Origin: Stutzerimonas stutzeri
GTDB taxonomy: Bacteria; Pseudomonadota; Gammaproteobacteria; Pseudomonadales; Pseudomonadaceae
Assembly: GCA_002345575.1 (NCBI GenBank)
Contig: DDVX01000011.1
Location: 1-11,174, forward strand
Length of the DNA: 11,174 bases
Reading direction: 5' to 3'
This document shows positions 1-7,454 of this stretch, piece after piece; within the stretch, counting starts at the first letter, position 1, and each line of letters begins with the position of its first letter. A model generated the notes under the pieces. The model saw only the letters and a list, made by a program, of their open reading frames with translations, ran no database searches and was not told where the DNA came from. The translations under genes and the position numbers were made by a program.

Positions 1-194
1 GCTACTTCAGACCATCCTTAGACGTACGGAAGATTGGCGCACCACTTTCGTCGGGTTAAAGTGAAAGCCCGAGCAAAACGTTTGGTTATAGAGTCCAACA
101 ATCCGACACTCACCAAATTGATACTGGGTAGCAACTCGTATTGGTGCCTGCTCGTCACCTTCAGTCCGAACTGGGACCTGACAAAGGACAAACA

Positions 195-2453
195 ATGAGC
201 ACTACCGACGCCCAGGATCTCCTGGACGCCATTGAGCGCTGCGCCGAAGAGCCCATTCATATTCCTGGCAGCATCCAGCCACACGGTTTCCTGCTAGTCG
301 TCGATGAGCCGCAGCTGCAGATCCAGCAAGTCAGCGAAAACATCCAGGAGTGGCTGGGCATTGATGCCAGGACGCTGCTGGGCCAGCCGCTCTCGACACT
401 GTTCGATACCAAGCGGATCGAAGCCGGGCTGGCTGCGCTGGCCGAGGATGATCAGAACCCGTTTCATCTTGGGGATATCAGTTTCAGCCTCGACAGCTCC
501 GATGAACGGGTTTTCGCGTTGATGGCGCACCGCCGCAATGGCCAGCTGATCGTTGAGTTCGAGCGGGCAGGGAACACGCGTGACGCCTATGACACGCTCT
601 ACCCACTGATGCGCACTTTCGTCACGCAGCTCCAAGAGACCCACGAGCTGTTGGACCTCTGCCAGCTGGCAGTCAAGGAGGTAAAACGCATCACCGGTTT
701 CGGGCGGGTGAAGGCCTACCGGTTCGATGCCGACGACAATGGGTTGGTGCTGGCCGAGGAAGCCGACCCAGGCTATGCCAGCTACCTGGGGCTGTGCTTT
801 CCCGCGTCCGACATTCCGCCGCAGGCCCGCGAGCTTTACCGGGAAAACCTCATCCGCGTGATCCAGGATGCCCATTACCTACCCTCGCCGCTGGTGCCGG
901 CGCTTAGCCCCGCCACAGGCAAGCCACTGGACCTGAGTTTTGCCGCACTGCGCAGCGTGTCCCCGGTGCATCTTCAGTACATGCGCAACATGGGCACGCT
1001 GGCTTCGATGTCGATCTCCATCGTAGTGCGCGGCCGGTTGTGGGGGCTGATCTCTTGCCACGATGCCGAGCCGCGCCAGGTCAGCTACCAGACCCGCACC
1101 TCATGCGAACTGCTCGGGCGCATCCTCGCCCTGCAGATCGAAGCGCGAGAGGTGGAGACCCTGACGCAGCGCAAGCTGGAGCTGCGCCAGCAGATCGTTC
1201 GCCTGCTATCGGCGATGGCTGATCACGATAGCGTGGTGGAGGGCTTTCGCCAGCTGCCCGACGTGGCACTGGCATTTGCAGGCGCTCACGGCGCTGCGAT
1301 CATTTCGGCGGAAACCTGCGAAATCATCGGTGAAACACCTGACTACGAACAGATCACGCAGTTGGTCCAATGGCTGAGCGGTCAGCGCGACCAGCTTGTC
1401 TATCACAGCGACTGCATCAGTCGTGACATTCCCACTTTGCCGACGCTTGCCGAACACTGTGCCGGTGTCCTGGCGATTTCTATTTCTCATCTGCACGCGC
1501 ACTACCTGATCTGGTTCCGCCGCGAGCAGGTCAAAACCGTCGAGTGGGCGGGGAAGCCGGAAAAACAGGTTGATCGCGACAGCGGCGCCTTAAGCCCGCG
1601 TCATAGCTTCGAGCGATGGCAACAAATCCTCAGTGGCTACGCCACGCCTTGGGAACCAGTGGAGATCGAGGGCGCGCTCGAACTGCGCAACGCTGTGCTC
1701 GGCATCGTGCTGCGCAAGGCCGAGGAACTGGCCCAGCTGGCCGGCGAGCTGCGTGCCAGCAACAAGGAGCTGGAGTCGTTTTCCTACAGCGTGTCTCACG
1801 ACCTGCGCGCACCGCTACGGCATATCGCTGGCTATACCGAGCTATTGAGTGAACTCGAAGGTGGTCGACTGAGCGAGCGCGGCATGCGCTTTCTCGACAA
1901 CATTGCCGATGCCGCAAGCTTCGCCGGCACCCTGGTCGATAATCTGCTGAGCTTCTCGCAGATGGGGCGCTCCGCGTTGCGGCTGTCGGATGTGGACCTC
2001 GGTGCGCTGGTCGCCTCGATCCGCGAGGAGCTGGCGCCGGATTGCGAAGGCCGAAAGATCGACTGGCGGCTGCTGCCGATGCCGATCATCGTGGCCGATG
2101 CGGCGTTCCTGCATATGGCGTTGCGCAACCTGATCGGCAACGCGGTTAAGTACACACGCACCCGCGAGCACGCGGTGATCGAGATCGGCGCCGAGCAACA
2201 TTTGGGCGAAGTGACCGTCTATGTACGCGACAACGGCGTGGGCTTCGACATGCAATACGCCAGTAAGCTGTTCGGGGTTTTCCAGCGTTTGCATCGTATG
2301 GAAGAATTCGAGGGCACCGGCATCGGCCTGGCGAGCGTGCGGCGCATCATCGAACGCCACGAAGGCCGAGTCTGGGCAGAGGGTGAGTTGGACCAGGGGG
2401 CTACCTTCTATTTCTCGTTACCCAAACTGACCTATACACCCCTTTCTTCCTGA
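195..2453 (+). CDS. bphP: Bacteriophytochrome histidine kinase
   Basis: Red/far-red photoreceptor kinase of 752 aa that binds biliverdin IXalpha and passes a phosphoryl group to a response regulator. Visible architecture: PAS (about 18-120), GAF (about 140-315), PHY (about 330-500), HisKA (about 520-590) and HATPase_c (about 635-745). The biliverdin-ligating cysteine is Cys16, just before the IHIPGSIQPHG motif. The GAF pocket has PASDIP at 203-208 with D206, Y215, H259, Y262 and H289, each one residue off the numbering I recall for Deinococcus BphP. The PHY tongue has W451-A-G and PRHSF at 468-472. The kinase has phospho-acceptor H535 in the H-box, N649 in the N-box, DNGVG at 679-683 and GTGIG at 707-711. 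Nothing essential is missing, so it should be a photoactive kinase. I chose the ATG at 195 because AAAGGA lies 6 bases upstream; the frame stays open to a TTG at 141, which would only add 18 poorly supported residues. The response regulator follows after 11 bp, so the two are probably cotranscribed. Confidence 0.96.
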   Translation: MSTTDAQDLLDAIERCAEEPIHIPGSIQPHGFLLVVDEPQLQIQQVSENIQEWLGIDARTLLGQPLSTLFDTKRIEAGLAALAEDDQNPFHLGDISFSLDSSDERVFALMAHRRNGQLIVEFERAGNTRDAYDTLYPLMRTFVTQLQETHELLDLCQLAVKEVKRITGFGRVKAYRFDADDNGLVLAEEADPGYASYLGLCFPASDIPPQARELYRENLIRVIQDAHYLPSPLVPALSPATGKPLDLSFAALRSVSPVHLQYMRNMGTLASMSISIVVRGRLWGLISCHDAEPRQVSYQTRTSCELLGRILALQIEAREVETLTQRKLELRQQIVRLLSAMADHDSVVEGFRQLPDVALAFAGAHGAAIISAETCEIIGETPDYEQITQLVQWLSGQRDQLVYHSDCISRDIPTLPTLAEHCAGVLAISISHLHAHYLIWFRREQVKTVEWAGKPEKQVDRDSGALSPRHSFERWQQILSGYATPWEPVEIEGALELRNAVLGIVLRKAEELAQLAGELRASNKELESFSYSVSHDLRAPLRHIAGYTELLSELEGGRLSERGMRFLDNIADAASFAGTLVDNLLSFSQMGRSALRLSDVDLGALVASIREELAPDCEGRKIDWRLLPMPIIVADAAFLHMALRNLIGNAVKYTRTREHAVIEIGAEQHLGEVTVYVRDNGVGFDMQYASKLFGVFQRLHRMEEFEGTGIGLASVRRIIERHEGRVWAEGELDQGATFYFSLPKLTYTPLSS

Positions 2454-2464
2454 CGAGACAAGCG

Positions 2465-2938
2465 ATGCTGAAACCGATACTCCTCGTGGAGGACAACCCC
2501 CACGATCTGGAACTGACGCTGATCGCACTGGAGCGTAGCCAGTTGGCGAACGATGTAGTGATCATGCGCGATGGCGCCGAAGCGCTGAGTTATCTGCTGC
2601 GTACCGATGAACATGCGAGCCGCGCCGATGGCAACCCGGCGGTGCTGCTGCTAGACCTCAAGCTGCCAAAGGTGGATGGTCTGGAAGTACTCAAGATCGT
2701 GCGCGACACACCAGAGTTGCGCAGCATTCCAGTGGTCATGCTGACCTCGTCACGGGAAGAGCCCGACCTGCTCAAAGCCTATGAGCTGGGGGTGAACGCC
2801 TACGTGGTCAAGCCGGTCGAATTCAAGGATTTTGTCGCTGCGATCTCTGACCTGGGCATCTTCTGGGCGGTGCTCAACGAACCACCGCCCGGTTCCCTGC
2901 GGCTCATGCGCTCGCGCCAGCACGAGGAACAGAACTGA
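2465..2938 (+). CDS. Single-domain response regulator, Rcp1/BphR type
   Basis: A stand-alone receiver protein of 157 aa, the expected direct phosphotransfer partner of the phytochrome kinase next to it. Receiver residues are complete: acidic pair E9-D10, phospho-acceptor D64 in the LLLDLKLP strand, switch T94 and lysine K116 followed by proline. There is no DNA-binding or enzymatic output domain. About 30 residues remain after the receiver core (FWAVLNEPPP onward); such C-terminal arms in Rcp1-type phytochrome partners are used for dimerisation. The gene starts 11 bp after the bphP stop, with only a weak GA-rich ribosome site. Because it has no output of its own, it must act through protein contacts; the hybrid kinase encoded next is a plausible downstream partner, but that is inference. 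Family assignment is firm; the partner assignment rests on gene order. Confidence 0.93.
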   Translation: MLKPILLVEDNPHDLELTLIALERSQLANDVVIMRDGAEALSYLLRTDEHASRADGNPAVLLLDLKLPKVDGLEVLKIVRDTPELRSIPVVMLTSSREEPDLLKAYELGVNAYVVKPVEFKDFVAAISDLGIFWAVLNEPPPGSLRLMRSRQHEEQN

Positions 2939-2998
2939 ACGACCTGACGGCCGCGCGCTGCTCAGTTTGCAGCTCCCGCTTTTATCGACTGGGTAACT

Positions 2999-5401
2999 AT
3001 GCCAGCGCCAAAGAACATCAGCCTCCTGTTCATTGAGGACAGCCCATACGATGCCGAACTGGCCCAGCTGTCACTGGAGCGCAGTGGTTATACCCTGTCG
3101 CATACAGAGCGGGTTTATGATCACCAAGGCGTAGTCGAGGCCCTGCAGCGACGTGAATTCGATCTGATTCTGGCCGATTTCATCCTGCCGGGTTTTTCCG
3201 GCAGCCAGGCCCTACAGCTTGCCCGCGATCTGGCGCCGCAAACTCCTTTCATCTTTCTTTCCGGAGTGTTCGGCGAGGAAAACGCAGTCAACATGATGCG
3301 CTCCGGCGCGGTCGACTATGTTCTCAAGCAGAACCTCGGCTTCCTGCCCAAGGCTGTCGAACGTGCACTTAGCGAAGTCAACGAGCGCCGCCGGCGCGTT
3401 GAAGCCGAACAGACATTGCGTGAGGTGGAAGCTCGCGCGCGGCTTGCCATCGATGCGGCGCGTCTGGGTATGTGGGATTACGAGCCGAAAAGCGGCACCC
3501 TGATCTGGGATGAACGCAGCCGCGCGATGTTCGGCCTTGCCGCAGATACCGCGGTGAACATGGAGCTGCTGGTGCAGCTCAGCCATTCGGAAGACCGCGA
3601 GGCCCTGCTCCAGCAAGTGCAGCGGGCACTCAGCCAGGAAAGTAGTGGAGAATTCTGCGCCACTTTCCGGGTGCTGCTAGGCAACGGCCGTACCCGCTGG
3701 ATAGAAAGCCGGGGCCAGGCTTTTTTCGAAGACGGCGTATGTACCCGCTTTCTCGGGGTGATGATGGACATCACCGAGCAGCAGCTGGCCACCCAAAGCC
3801 TCAAGCGCCTGAACGAAACCCTCGGTGAGCGGGTCGAGAAACGCACCCGCGAGCGCGACCGCACCTGGGAGCTATCACGCGACCTGCTGGCCGTCACGCA
3901 ACTGGACATGATGCCCATCGCGCTGAACCCCATCTGGGAACACACCCTTGGCTGGCCCCTCCGTCAGCTGATGCAACGTTCCCTGGCCCAATTGGTTCAC
4001 CCCGACGATCTACAGGAGTCGCTGGAGGAAACCGCACGCATCGGCGCTGGCAAGGTCACCAACCGCTTCGTCAATCGGTTACGTCATCGCGACGGCAGCC
4101 ACCGCTGGTTTTCCTGGTCGGCTGTGGCCGATGGCGATCGTATTTACTGGGCAGCGCGGGATATAACCAGCGAGATCGCCGCCGTCGACAAGCTGGCCGA
4201 AGCCAACCGTGAATTACGTGCGCAGATTCAGGAACGCAAGCGCGTTGAGGCTACCCTGCAACAGATGCAGCGCCTCGAAGCCGTTGGCCAGCTCACCGCA
4301 GGGGTCGCCCATGATTTCAACAACCTGCTGACGGTCATCCTGACCAGCACCAGCTTTCTGCAGAACGAGCTGGAAAGCGGCGCACCGGCCGAACGCAGTT
4401 TGCGCCGGCTGCAATACATCCGCGAAGCCGGCGAGCGCGGCGCCACCCTGACCAGTCAGTTGCTCGCCTTCGCCCGCCGTCAACAGCTGGCTCCAACGGC
4501 CGTGAATCTCAACGACACACTGGTCGCGCTGCTCAGCCTGCTCAAGAGCACCCTGGGAGGCAACGTGCGCATCGAAACCGATATGCAGACCGACCTCTGG
4601 CATGCGCTGGTAGACCCTACGCAGATCGAGATGATCATCCTCAACCTCGCCATCAACGCCCGCGACGCTATGGGAGTCAGTGGCCAACTGACCCTCGGCA
4701 CCCACAATATGGTTGTCGACCAGCCGGCGCTGCGCGCCGAAGACCCTGCCCCTGGCGACTACGTGGTGCTGTCAGTGACTGACACCGGCGGCGGCATGAG
4801 CGAAGAGGTGCTGAGCAAGGCCTTCGAACCTTTCTTCACCACCAAGGAAGTGGGCAAAGGTTCGGGACTCGGGCTGGCTCAGGTGTTCGGCTTCGCCAAA
4901 CAGTCCAGCGGCGGCGCGCGTATACACAGTCAGCTCGGCGTCGGTACCACGGTACAGGTTTTCCTGCCGCGCACGGCCGCACCGCAAAAGACCACACCCC
5001 ATGTGGAAACCAGCGTCCTCCCCTTCCTCGGTGGACAGCGCATTCTTCTAGCTGACGATGATCGGAGCGTGCGTGAAGTGACCGCGCAAATGCTGCAGAG
5101 CCTCGGCTTCGCCGTGACCGAAGCGGAAAGCGGCAACCAGGCGTTGCAACTGCTGGCCGAGGGCATCGAGGTTGACTTGTTGCTGGCCGACTTCGCTATG
5201 CCAGGCATGAACGGCGGCGAACTCGCACGTACCGTTCGTACCCGCTACCCCGCGCTTCCAGTAGTGATCGTCACCGGTTATGCCGAGCTGTCCGAACTGG
5301 GCCTGGCCGGCTACCCGATCATCCAGAAACCTTTTCGCGAAGAACAGCTGGCGAGCCGGATACAACTGGCCCTGCGCGAAGGCAGCCTGGTCAATGGCTG
5401 A
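2999..5401 (+). CDS. Hybrid sensor kinase, REC-PAS-PAS-HisKA-HATPase-REC
   Basis: Cytoplasmic hybrid histidine kinase of 800 aa with no transmembrane segment. Domains in order: N-terminal receiver (about 5-125; E13-D14, phospho-acceptor D60, S88, K110); PAS with PAC (about 145-262); a second PAS (about 285-393, containing NPIWEHTLGW and HPDD); a coiled linker; HisKA with H438 in GVAHDFNN; HATPase_c with NLAINARDAM (N553), DTGGGM at 595-600 and GKGSGLGL at 619-626; and a C-terminal receiver (about 680-795; D686-D688, phospho-acceptor D731, T759, K777). Receivers at both ends mean it can be controlled by phosphorylation from another kinase and also hold a phosphoryl group itself, as expected in a multistep relay. 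It follows the response regulator after 60 bp with no convincing ribosome site, and its 3' end overlaps bphO by 8 bp. The signal read by the PAS domains is unknown; they show no clear heme or flavin motif. All catalytic residues look intact. Confidence 0.95.
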   Translation: MPAPKNISLLFIEDSPYDAELAQLSLERSGYTLSHTERVYDHQGVVEALQRREFDLILADFILPGFSGSQALQLARDLAPQTPFIFLSGVFGEENAVNMMRSGAVDYVLKQNLGFLPKAVERALSEVNERRRRVEAEQTLREVEARARLAIDAARLGMWDYEPKSGTLIWDERSRAMFGLAADTAVNMELLVQLSHSEDREALLQQVQRALSQESSGEFCATFRVLLGNGRTRWIESRGQAFFEDGVCTRFLGVMMDITEQQLATQSLKRLNETLGERVEKRTRERDRTWELSRDLLAVTQLDMMPIALNPIWEHTLGWPLRQLMQRSLAQLVHPDDLQESLEETARIGAGKVTNRFVNRLRHRDGSHRWFSWSAVADGDRIYWAARDITSEIAAVDKLAEANRELRAQIQERKRVEATLQQMQRLEAVGQLTAGVAHDFNNLLTVILTSTSFLQNELESGAPAERSLRRLQYIREAGERGATLTSQLLAFARRQQLAPTAVNLNDTLVALLSLLKSTLGGNVRIETDMQTDLWHALVDPTQIEMIILNLAINARDAMGVSGQLTLGTHNMVVDQPALRAEDPAPGDYVVLSVTDTGGGMSEEVLSKAFEPFFTTKEVGKGSGLGLAQVFGFAKQSSGGARIHSQLGVGTTVQVFLPRTAAPQKTTPHVETSVLPFLGGQRILLADDDRSVREVTAQMLQSLGFAVTEAESGNQALQLLAEGIEVDLLLADFAMPGMNGGELARTVRTRYPALPVVIVTGYAELSELGLAGYPIIQKPFREEQLASRIQLALREGSLVNG

Positions 5402-5990
5402 GCTACGCGCACGTCTCAGAACGGCAACCGCACCCTTTCACGAACGGGTTGATGCCGCCTTTGCCGGCTTTGGCTTCGATCAGCCAGACGGTTACCGCCG
5501 TTTTCTTCGCGCCCACAGCCGTGTGTTGGGCAGCATGGAGGTCGCGCTGGAACAGGCCGGCATCGCGTGCCTGCTGGAAGACTGGCCCGCACGGGTTCGA
5601 CGCCATGCACTGCTGGCGGACCTTGATGCGCTAGGCAGCCCGGCGCCCATGCCGCTGCCGTCGCCGGTACTGCTCGATAACGCCAGCTGCTGGGGCGCTG
5701 CCTATGTATTGGAGGGGTCGCGTCTGGGCGGGCAAGTACTTGCGCGGCGGCTGCACCAATACGATCCCGCCGCACCGACCCGCTACCTGGAACATGGCGA
5801 CGTCGCCAGGCTCTGGCCGACCTTTCTCGCACGCCTGGAAGCGGCGGCCAACCCCTCCTGGCCAACCATGCTGGCCGCCGCCAAGGCGACGTTCGAGCTG
5901 TTCACCCGCGCCGCGGCGCTCGAACAGTGCCAGGAAGTCGTTGAAAACGGAAAAGGCCCTGAAGGGCCTTTTCATAGAGCAGCATCATAG
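5394..5990 (+). CDS. bphO: Biliverdin-forming heme oxygenase, BphO type
   Basis: Opens heme to biliverdin, carbon monoxide and iron, providing the chromophore for the phytochrome encoded upstream. The product is 198 aa, the usual size for bacterial heme oxygenases of this group. The probable proximal heme ligand is H16 in TATAPFHERVD, and the distal-helix signature GAAYVLEGSRLGG lies at 101-113. I chose the ATG at 5394, which overlaps the last 8 bases of the hybrid kinase gene and has GAAGG 11 bases upstream; the frame stays open upstream to 5280 only as a shadow of the kinase gene. The overlap suggests translational coupling. Oddity: roughly the last 12 codons are written across the intrinsic terminator stem (5951-5972) and read KGPEGPF, so the C-terminal tail after about residue 180 may be non-conserved or the product of a lost earlier stop. 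The gene is last in the operon, not upstream of bphP as in the familiar bphO-bphP pairs. Confidence 0.93.
   Translation: MAELRARLRTATAPFHERVDAAFAGFGFDQPDGYRRFLRAHSRVLGSMEVALEQAGIACLLEDWPARVRRHALLADLDALGSPAPMPLPSPVLLDNASCWGAAYVLEGSRLGGQVLARRLHQYDPAAPTRYLEHGDVARLWPTFLARLEAAANPSWPTMLAAAKATFELFTRAAALEQCQEVVENGKGPEGPFHRAAS
5951..5972 (+). terminator. Intrinsic terminator inside the bphO 3' end
   Basis: Perfect 10-bp inverted repeat, AAAAGGCCCT and AGGGCCTTTT separated by GA, giving a GC-rich stem that ends in a run of T on one strand and begins with a run of A, so it could work in both directions. It lies before the bphO stop codon (5988-5990), so a transcript ended here would lack the stop codon unless termination falls slightly downstream. 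Confidence 0.8.
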
Positions 5991-6401
5991 GTGATGGTGG
6001 CTTACAAATAATTCTGACAATTTCAGAACTATAAATCGGGGGCTGAGGTCGATTAGAGTCAGCTTTCAAATAATAATATTTCGACAATCAACGTGTAGAG
6101 AACTGACTAGAACAACGATTTTTGCCAAAATATTTTGACAATTTCACCGTACATACAACGTGCATGCTGTGGAGCCCAAGATTGCTGCTGCAACTTAGGC
6201 TTTGGCATCACACTGCTGCAACTCTACAGCACATAAAACCTTTGCCGCGCCTCACTCCGTTGACCTGCAGACCCTGCTCAAGAGGCGCGTAGGAACAACA
6301 AGACACTGACTCCACGGAGCAGCGCCTCGTCGAACCGCCATCTCCACGGTGCTAGAGCACCTTGTTCATGCTTGCCACTGAGGTGAAAAAGCGGAAAAGG
6401 C
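5991..6401. other. 411-bp gene-free region with short repeats
   Basis: No reading frame here looks like a protein. The first 160 bases are AT-rich and carry a near-exact direct repeat, TTCTGACAATTTCA at 6012-6025 and TTTTGACAATTTCA at 6133-6146, with a weaker relative, TTCGACAATCAA, at about 6080. The first copy also sits in a small palindrome, TTCTGA-N5-TCAGAA. An 11-bp direct repeat CTGCTGCAACT occurs at 6185-6195 and 6213-6223, inside an imperfect long-range inverted repeat (TGCTGTGGAG at 6165-6174 against CTCTACAGCA at 6222-6231). Perfect 8-bp arms CGCGCCTC and GAGGCGCG lie around 6244-6288. I cannot assign a function to any of these. Confidence 0.5.
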
Positions 6402-6813
6402 ATGAGATATTTGGTCTATCCAGATCCCAGGAGCGCGATTTTTCGCAGCCCGCGATGTAAGGCTCGCGCTATCGAGGCGTTAGCCGGTCATTACCCCGTA
6501 GCGCCAATGTGCCGGCCGTTGCGAATATCGCGCGGCGGTTTTTTGCAACGATCTCAATAAGCCAACGTACATGCCGCGCTGGTGATGGCCGTCGCATGCC
6601 CGCAGCCACGATCGGAGATGCCGCTGTACTCGGATTGCGGCAGGGAGCTGTTGGGATAATGCGGCGATAGAGAGCTTTTTCAGCTCGTTTAACGCCGAAC
6701 TGGTGTACCTGACTCGCTATGAAGCGAAAACCGACCTGCTCGACTACATCCGCTTATACAATCACCCTCGGCGCCACTCGACGCTGGGCTACCTTAGTCC
6801 GATCGAGGTTTGA
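6402..6813 (+). pseudogene. IS3-family transposase OrfB remnant
   Basis: Broken DDE transposase of the IS3 family. From an ATG at 6402 the frame encodes an OrfB-like N terminus containing HYPVAPMCRPLRISRGGF, comparable to the usual YPV..MCR.L.VSRSG motif. It meets a TAA at 6558-6560 and resumes in the same frame with ANVHAALVMAVA and PLYSDCG, matching the strand that carries the second catalytic aspartate. It then jumps to another frame at about 6646 with CWDNAAIESFF (the third catalytic residue is the glutamate) and ends in RRHSTLGYLSPIEV and a TGA at 6811-6813. Roughly 130 codons survive of the usual 270-300, so there are at least two internal deletions plus a stop and a frameshift. The gene is dead. 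It lies directly upstream of the dsb unit and may mark the left edge of an inserted segment. Confidence 0.85.
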
Positions 6814-6845
6814 GCGGCCAAACGCGAGCAGTAGCTCTCAACTAT

Positions 6846-6870
6846 CTGTCCGCCAACCCCGGGACAGACC
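6846..6870. repeat. Possible IS3-type terminal end
   Basis: About 35 bases after the transposase stop lies CTGTCC-N9-GGACAG within a tract resembling the CTGTCC...CCGGG.CAGA ends seen in IS3-family elements. No matching left end was found, so this is only a tentative edge for the remnant. Confidence 0.3.
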
Positions 6871-6951
6871 TGCCTAGTTGCTTTCAGCTTCTAGTGTGTC
6901 GTTGGGCGAAGCCTGCAACACTCCTAACAAGTTTTTCGGATAAGAGGGAGC

Positions 6952-7023
6952 ATGATGTTTCAAATCCATCGGATGCGGGCTCTGACGCTAGTGTTCGCCA
7001 ACGCCAAGAGTTCACCGCAATGA
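6952..7023 (+). CDS. Possible 23-aa leader peptide coupled to dsbB
   Basis: Short frame starting ATGATG at 6952/6955 directly after the best purine-rich ribosome site of the area (AAGAGGGAG at 6942-6950). It begins MMFQIHRMRALTLVF and ends with a TGA at 7021-7023 that overlaps the dsbB start as ATGA. That arrangement would let ribosomes finishing here re-initiate on dsbB, whose own upstream AAGAG is weaker. The peptide is basic then hydrophobic but too short to identify; it contains no cysteine and no obvious stalling motif. It may be a true leader, the cut-down end of a lost gene, or chance. Its credibility rests on ribosome-site quality and the overlap only. Confidence 0.4.
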   Translation: MMFQIHRMRALTLVFANAKSSPQ

Positions 7024-7454
7024 TCCCTCAACGTTCCAATATGACCTGGAACCTGCTGCTGCTAACCTGGCTGTTCGCACTGGTATCGACCCTGTCCGCG
7101 CTGTTCATTGGTGAGGTAATGGGCCAAGCACCCTGCGTGTTGTGCTGGTTCCAGCGTGCCTTCATGTTTCCGCTGGCTGTGATCCTGGCGATCGCCAGCT
7201 ACCGCTCGGATTTCACCGTCTGGCGCTATGCCCTGCCGCTGACCGTTATCGGTGCGGCGCTGGCATTTGTCCACACGCTGCTCTATGCCGGGCTGATACC
7301 ACAGCCGATCCAGCCCTGCACGGCCACCGGTCCATCCTGCTCAGGCGCCGGAATGACCCTTTTCGGCGTAGTGCCCCTGCCGGCACTCGCCTTGTTAGCT
7401 TTTATCCTTATCGGCATCCTGCTCATTATCATCCGTCGGAGAACCACCCCATGA
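7020..7454 (+). CDS. dsbB: DsbB/BdbC-type disulfide oxidase, membrane
   Basis: Inner-membrane thiol oxidase that takes electrons from a periplasmic DsbA-like protein and hands them to quinone. The product is 144 aa with four hydrophobic segments (about 9-29, 46-62, 70-91, 118-138). The first periplasmic loop carries C39-V-L-C42 followed by WFQR, the classic quinone-proximal pair, and the second loop has C100 and C107 as the second redox pair. The length fits the short BdbC-like branch of the DsbB family. I chose the ATG at 7020 because AAGAG lies 9 bases upstream and the residues before it in the open frame are not family-like; an alternative is the ATG at 7041. The stop overlaps the next gene as ATGA (7451-7454), so the oxidase and its DsbA-like partner are probably translationally coupled. 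Confidence 0.93.
   Translation: MIPQRSNMTWNLLLLTWLFALVSTLSALFIGEVMGQAPCVLCWFQRAFMFPLAVILAIASYRSDFTVWRYALPLTVIGAALAFVHTLLYAGLIPQPIQPCTATGPSCSGAGMTLFGVVPLPALALLAFILIGILLIIIRRRTTP

Noticed and set aside
118..144. TTGATA-N15-TATTGG as a bphP promoter
   Set aside because: The -10 is poor and the spacer is short; nothing else in the first 194 bases is better, so no promoter is called.
141..194. Upstream TTG start adding 18 residues to the phytochrome
   Set aside because: The ATG at 195 has a good AAAGGA site at the right spacing and puts the chromophore cysteine at the usual distance from the N terminus; the TTG has no ribosome site.
5280..5393. 38-residue N-terminal extension of heme oxygenase
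   Set aside because: It lies fully inside the hybrid kinase receiver coding sequence and has no heme-oxygenase character.
6510..6545. Hairpin plus TTTTTT as a terminator
   Set aside because: The stem is poorly paired and the T-run is explained by the GGFL codons of the transposase remnant.
6810..7019. Longer dsbB starting with TTG at 6810
   Set aside because: The added 70 residues begin over the end of the transposase relic, are polar and carry no motif; DsbB proteins of this type begin shortly before the first membrane segment.
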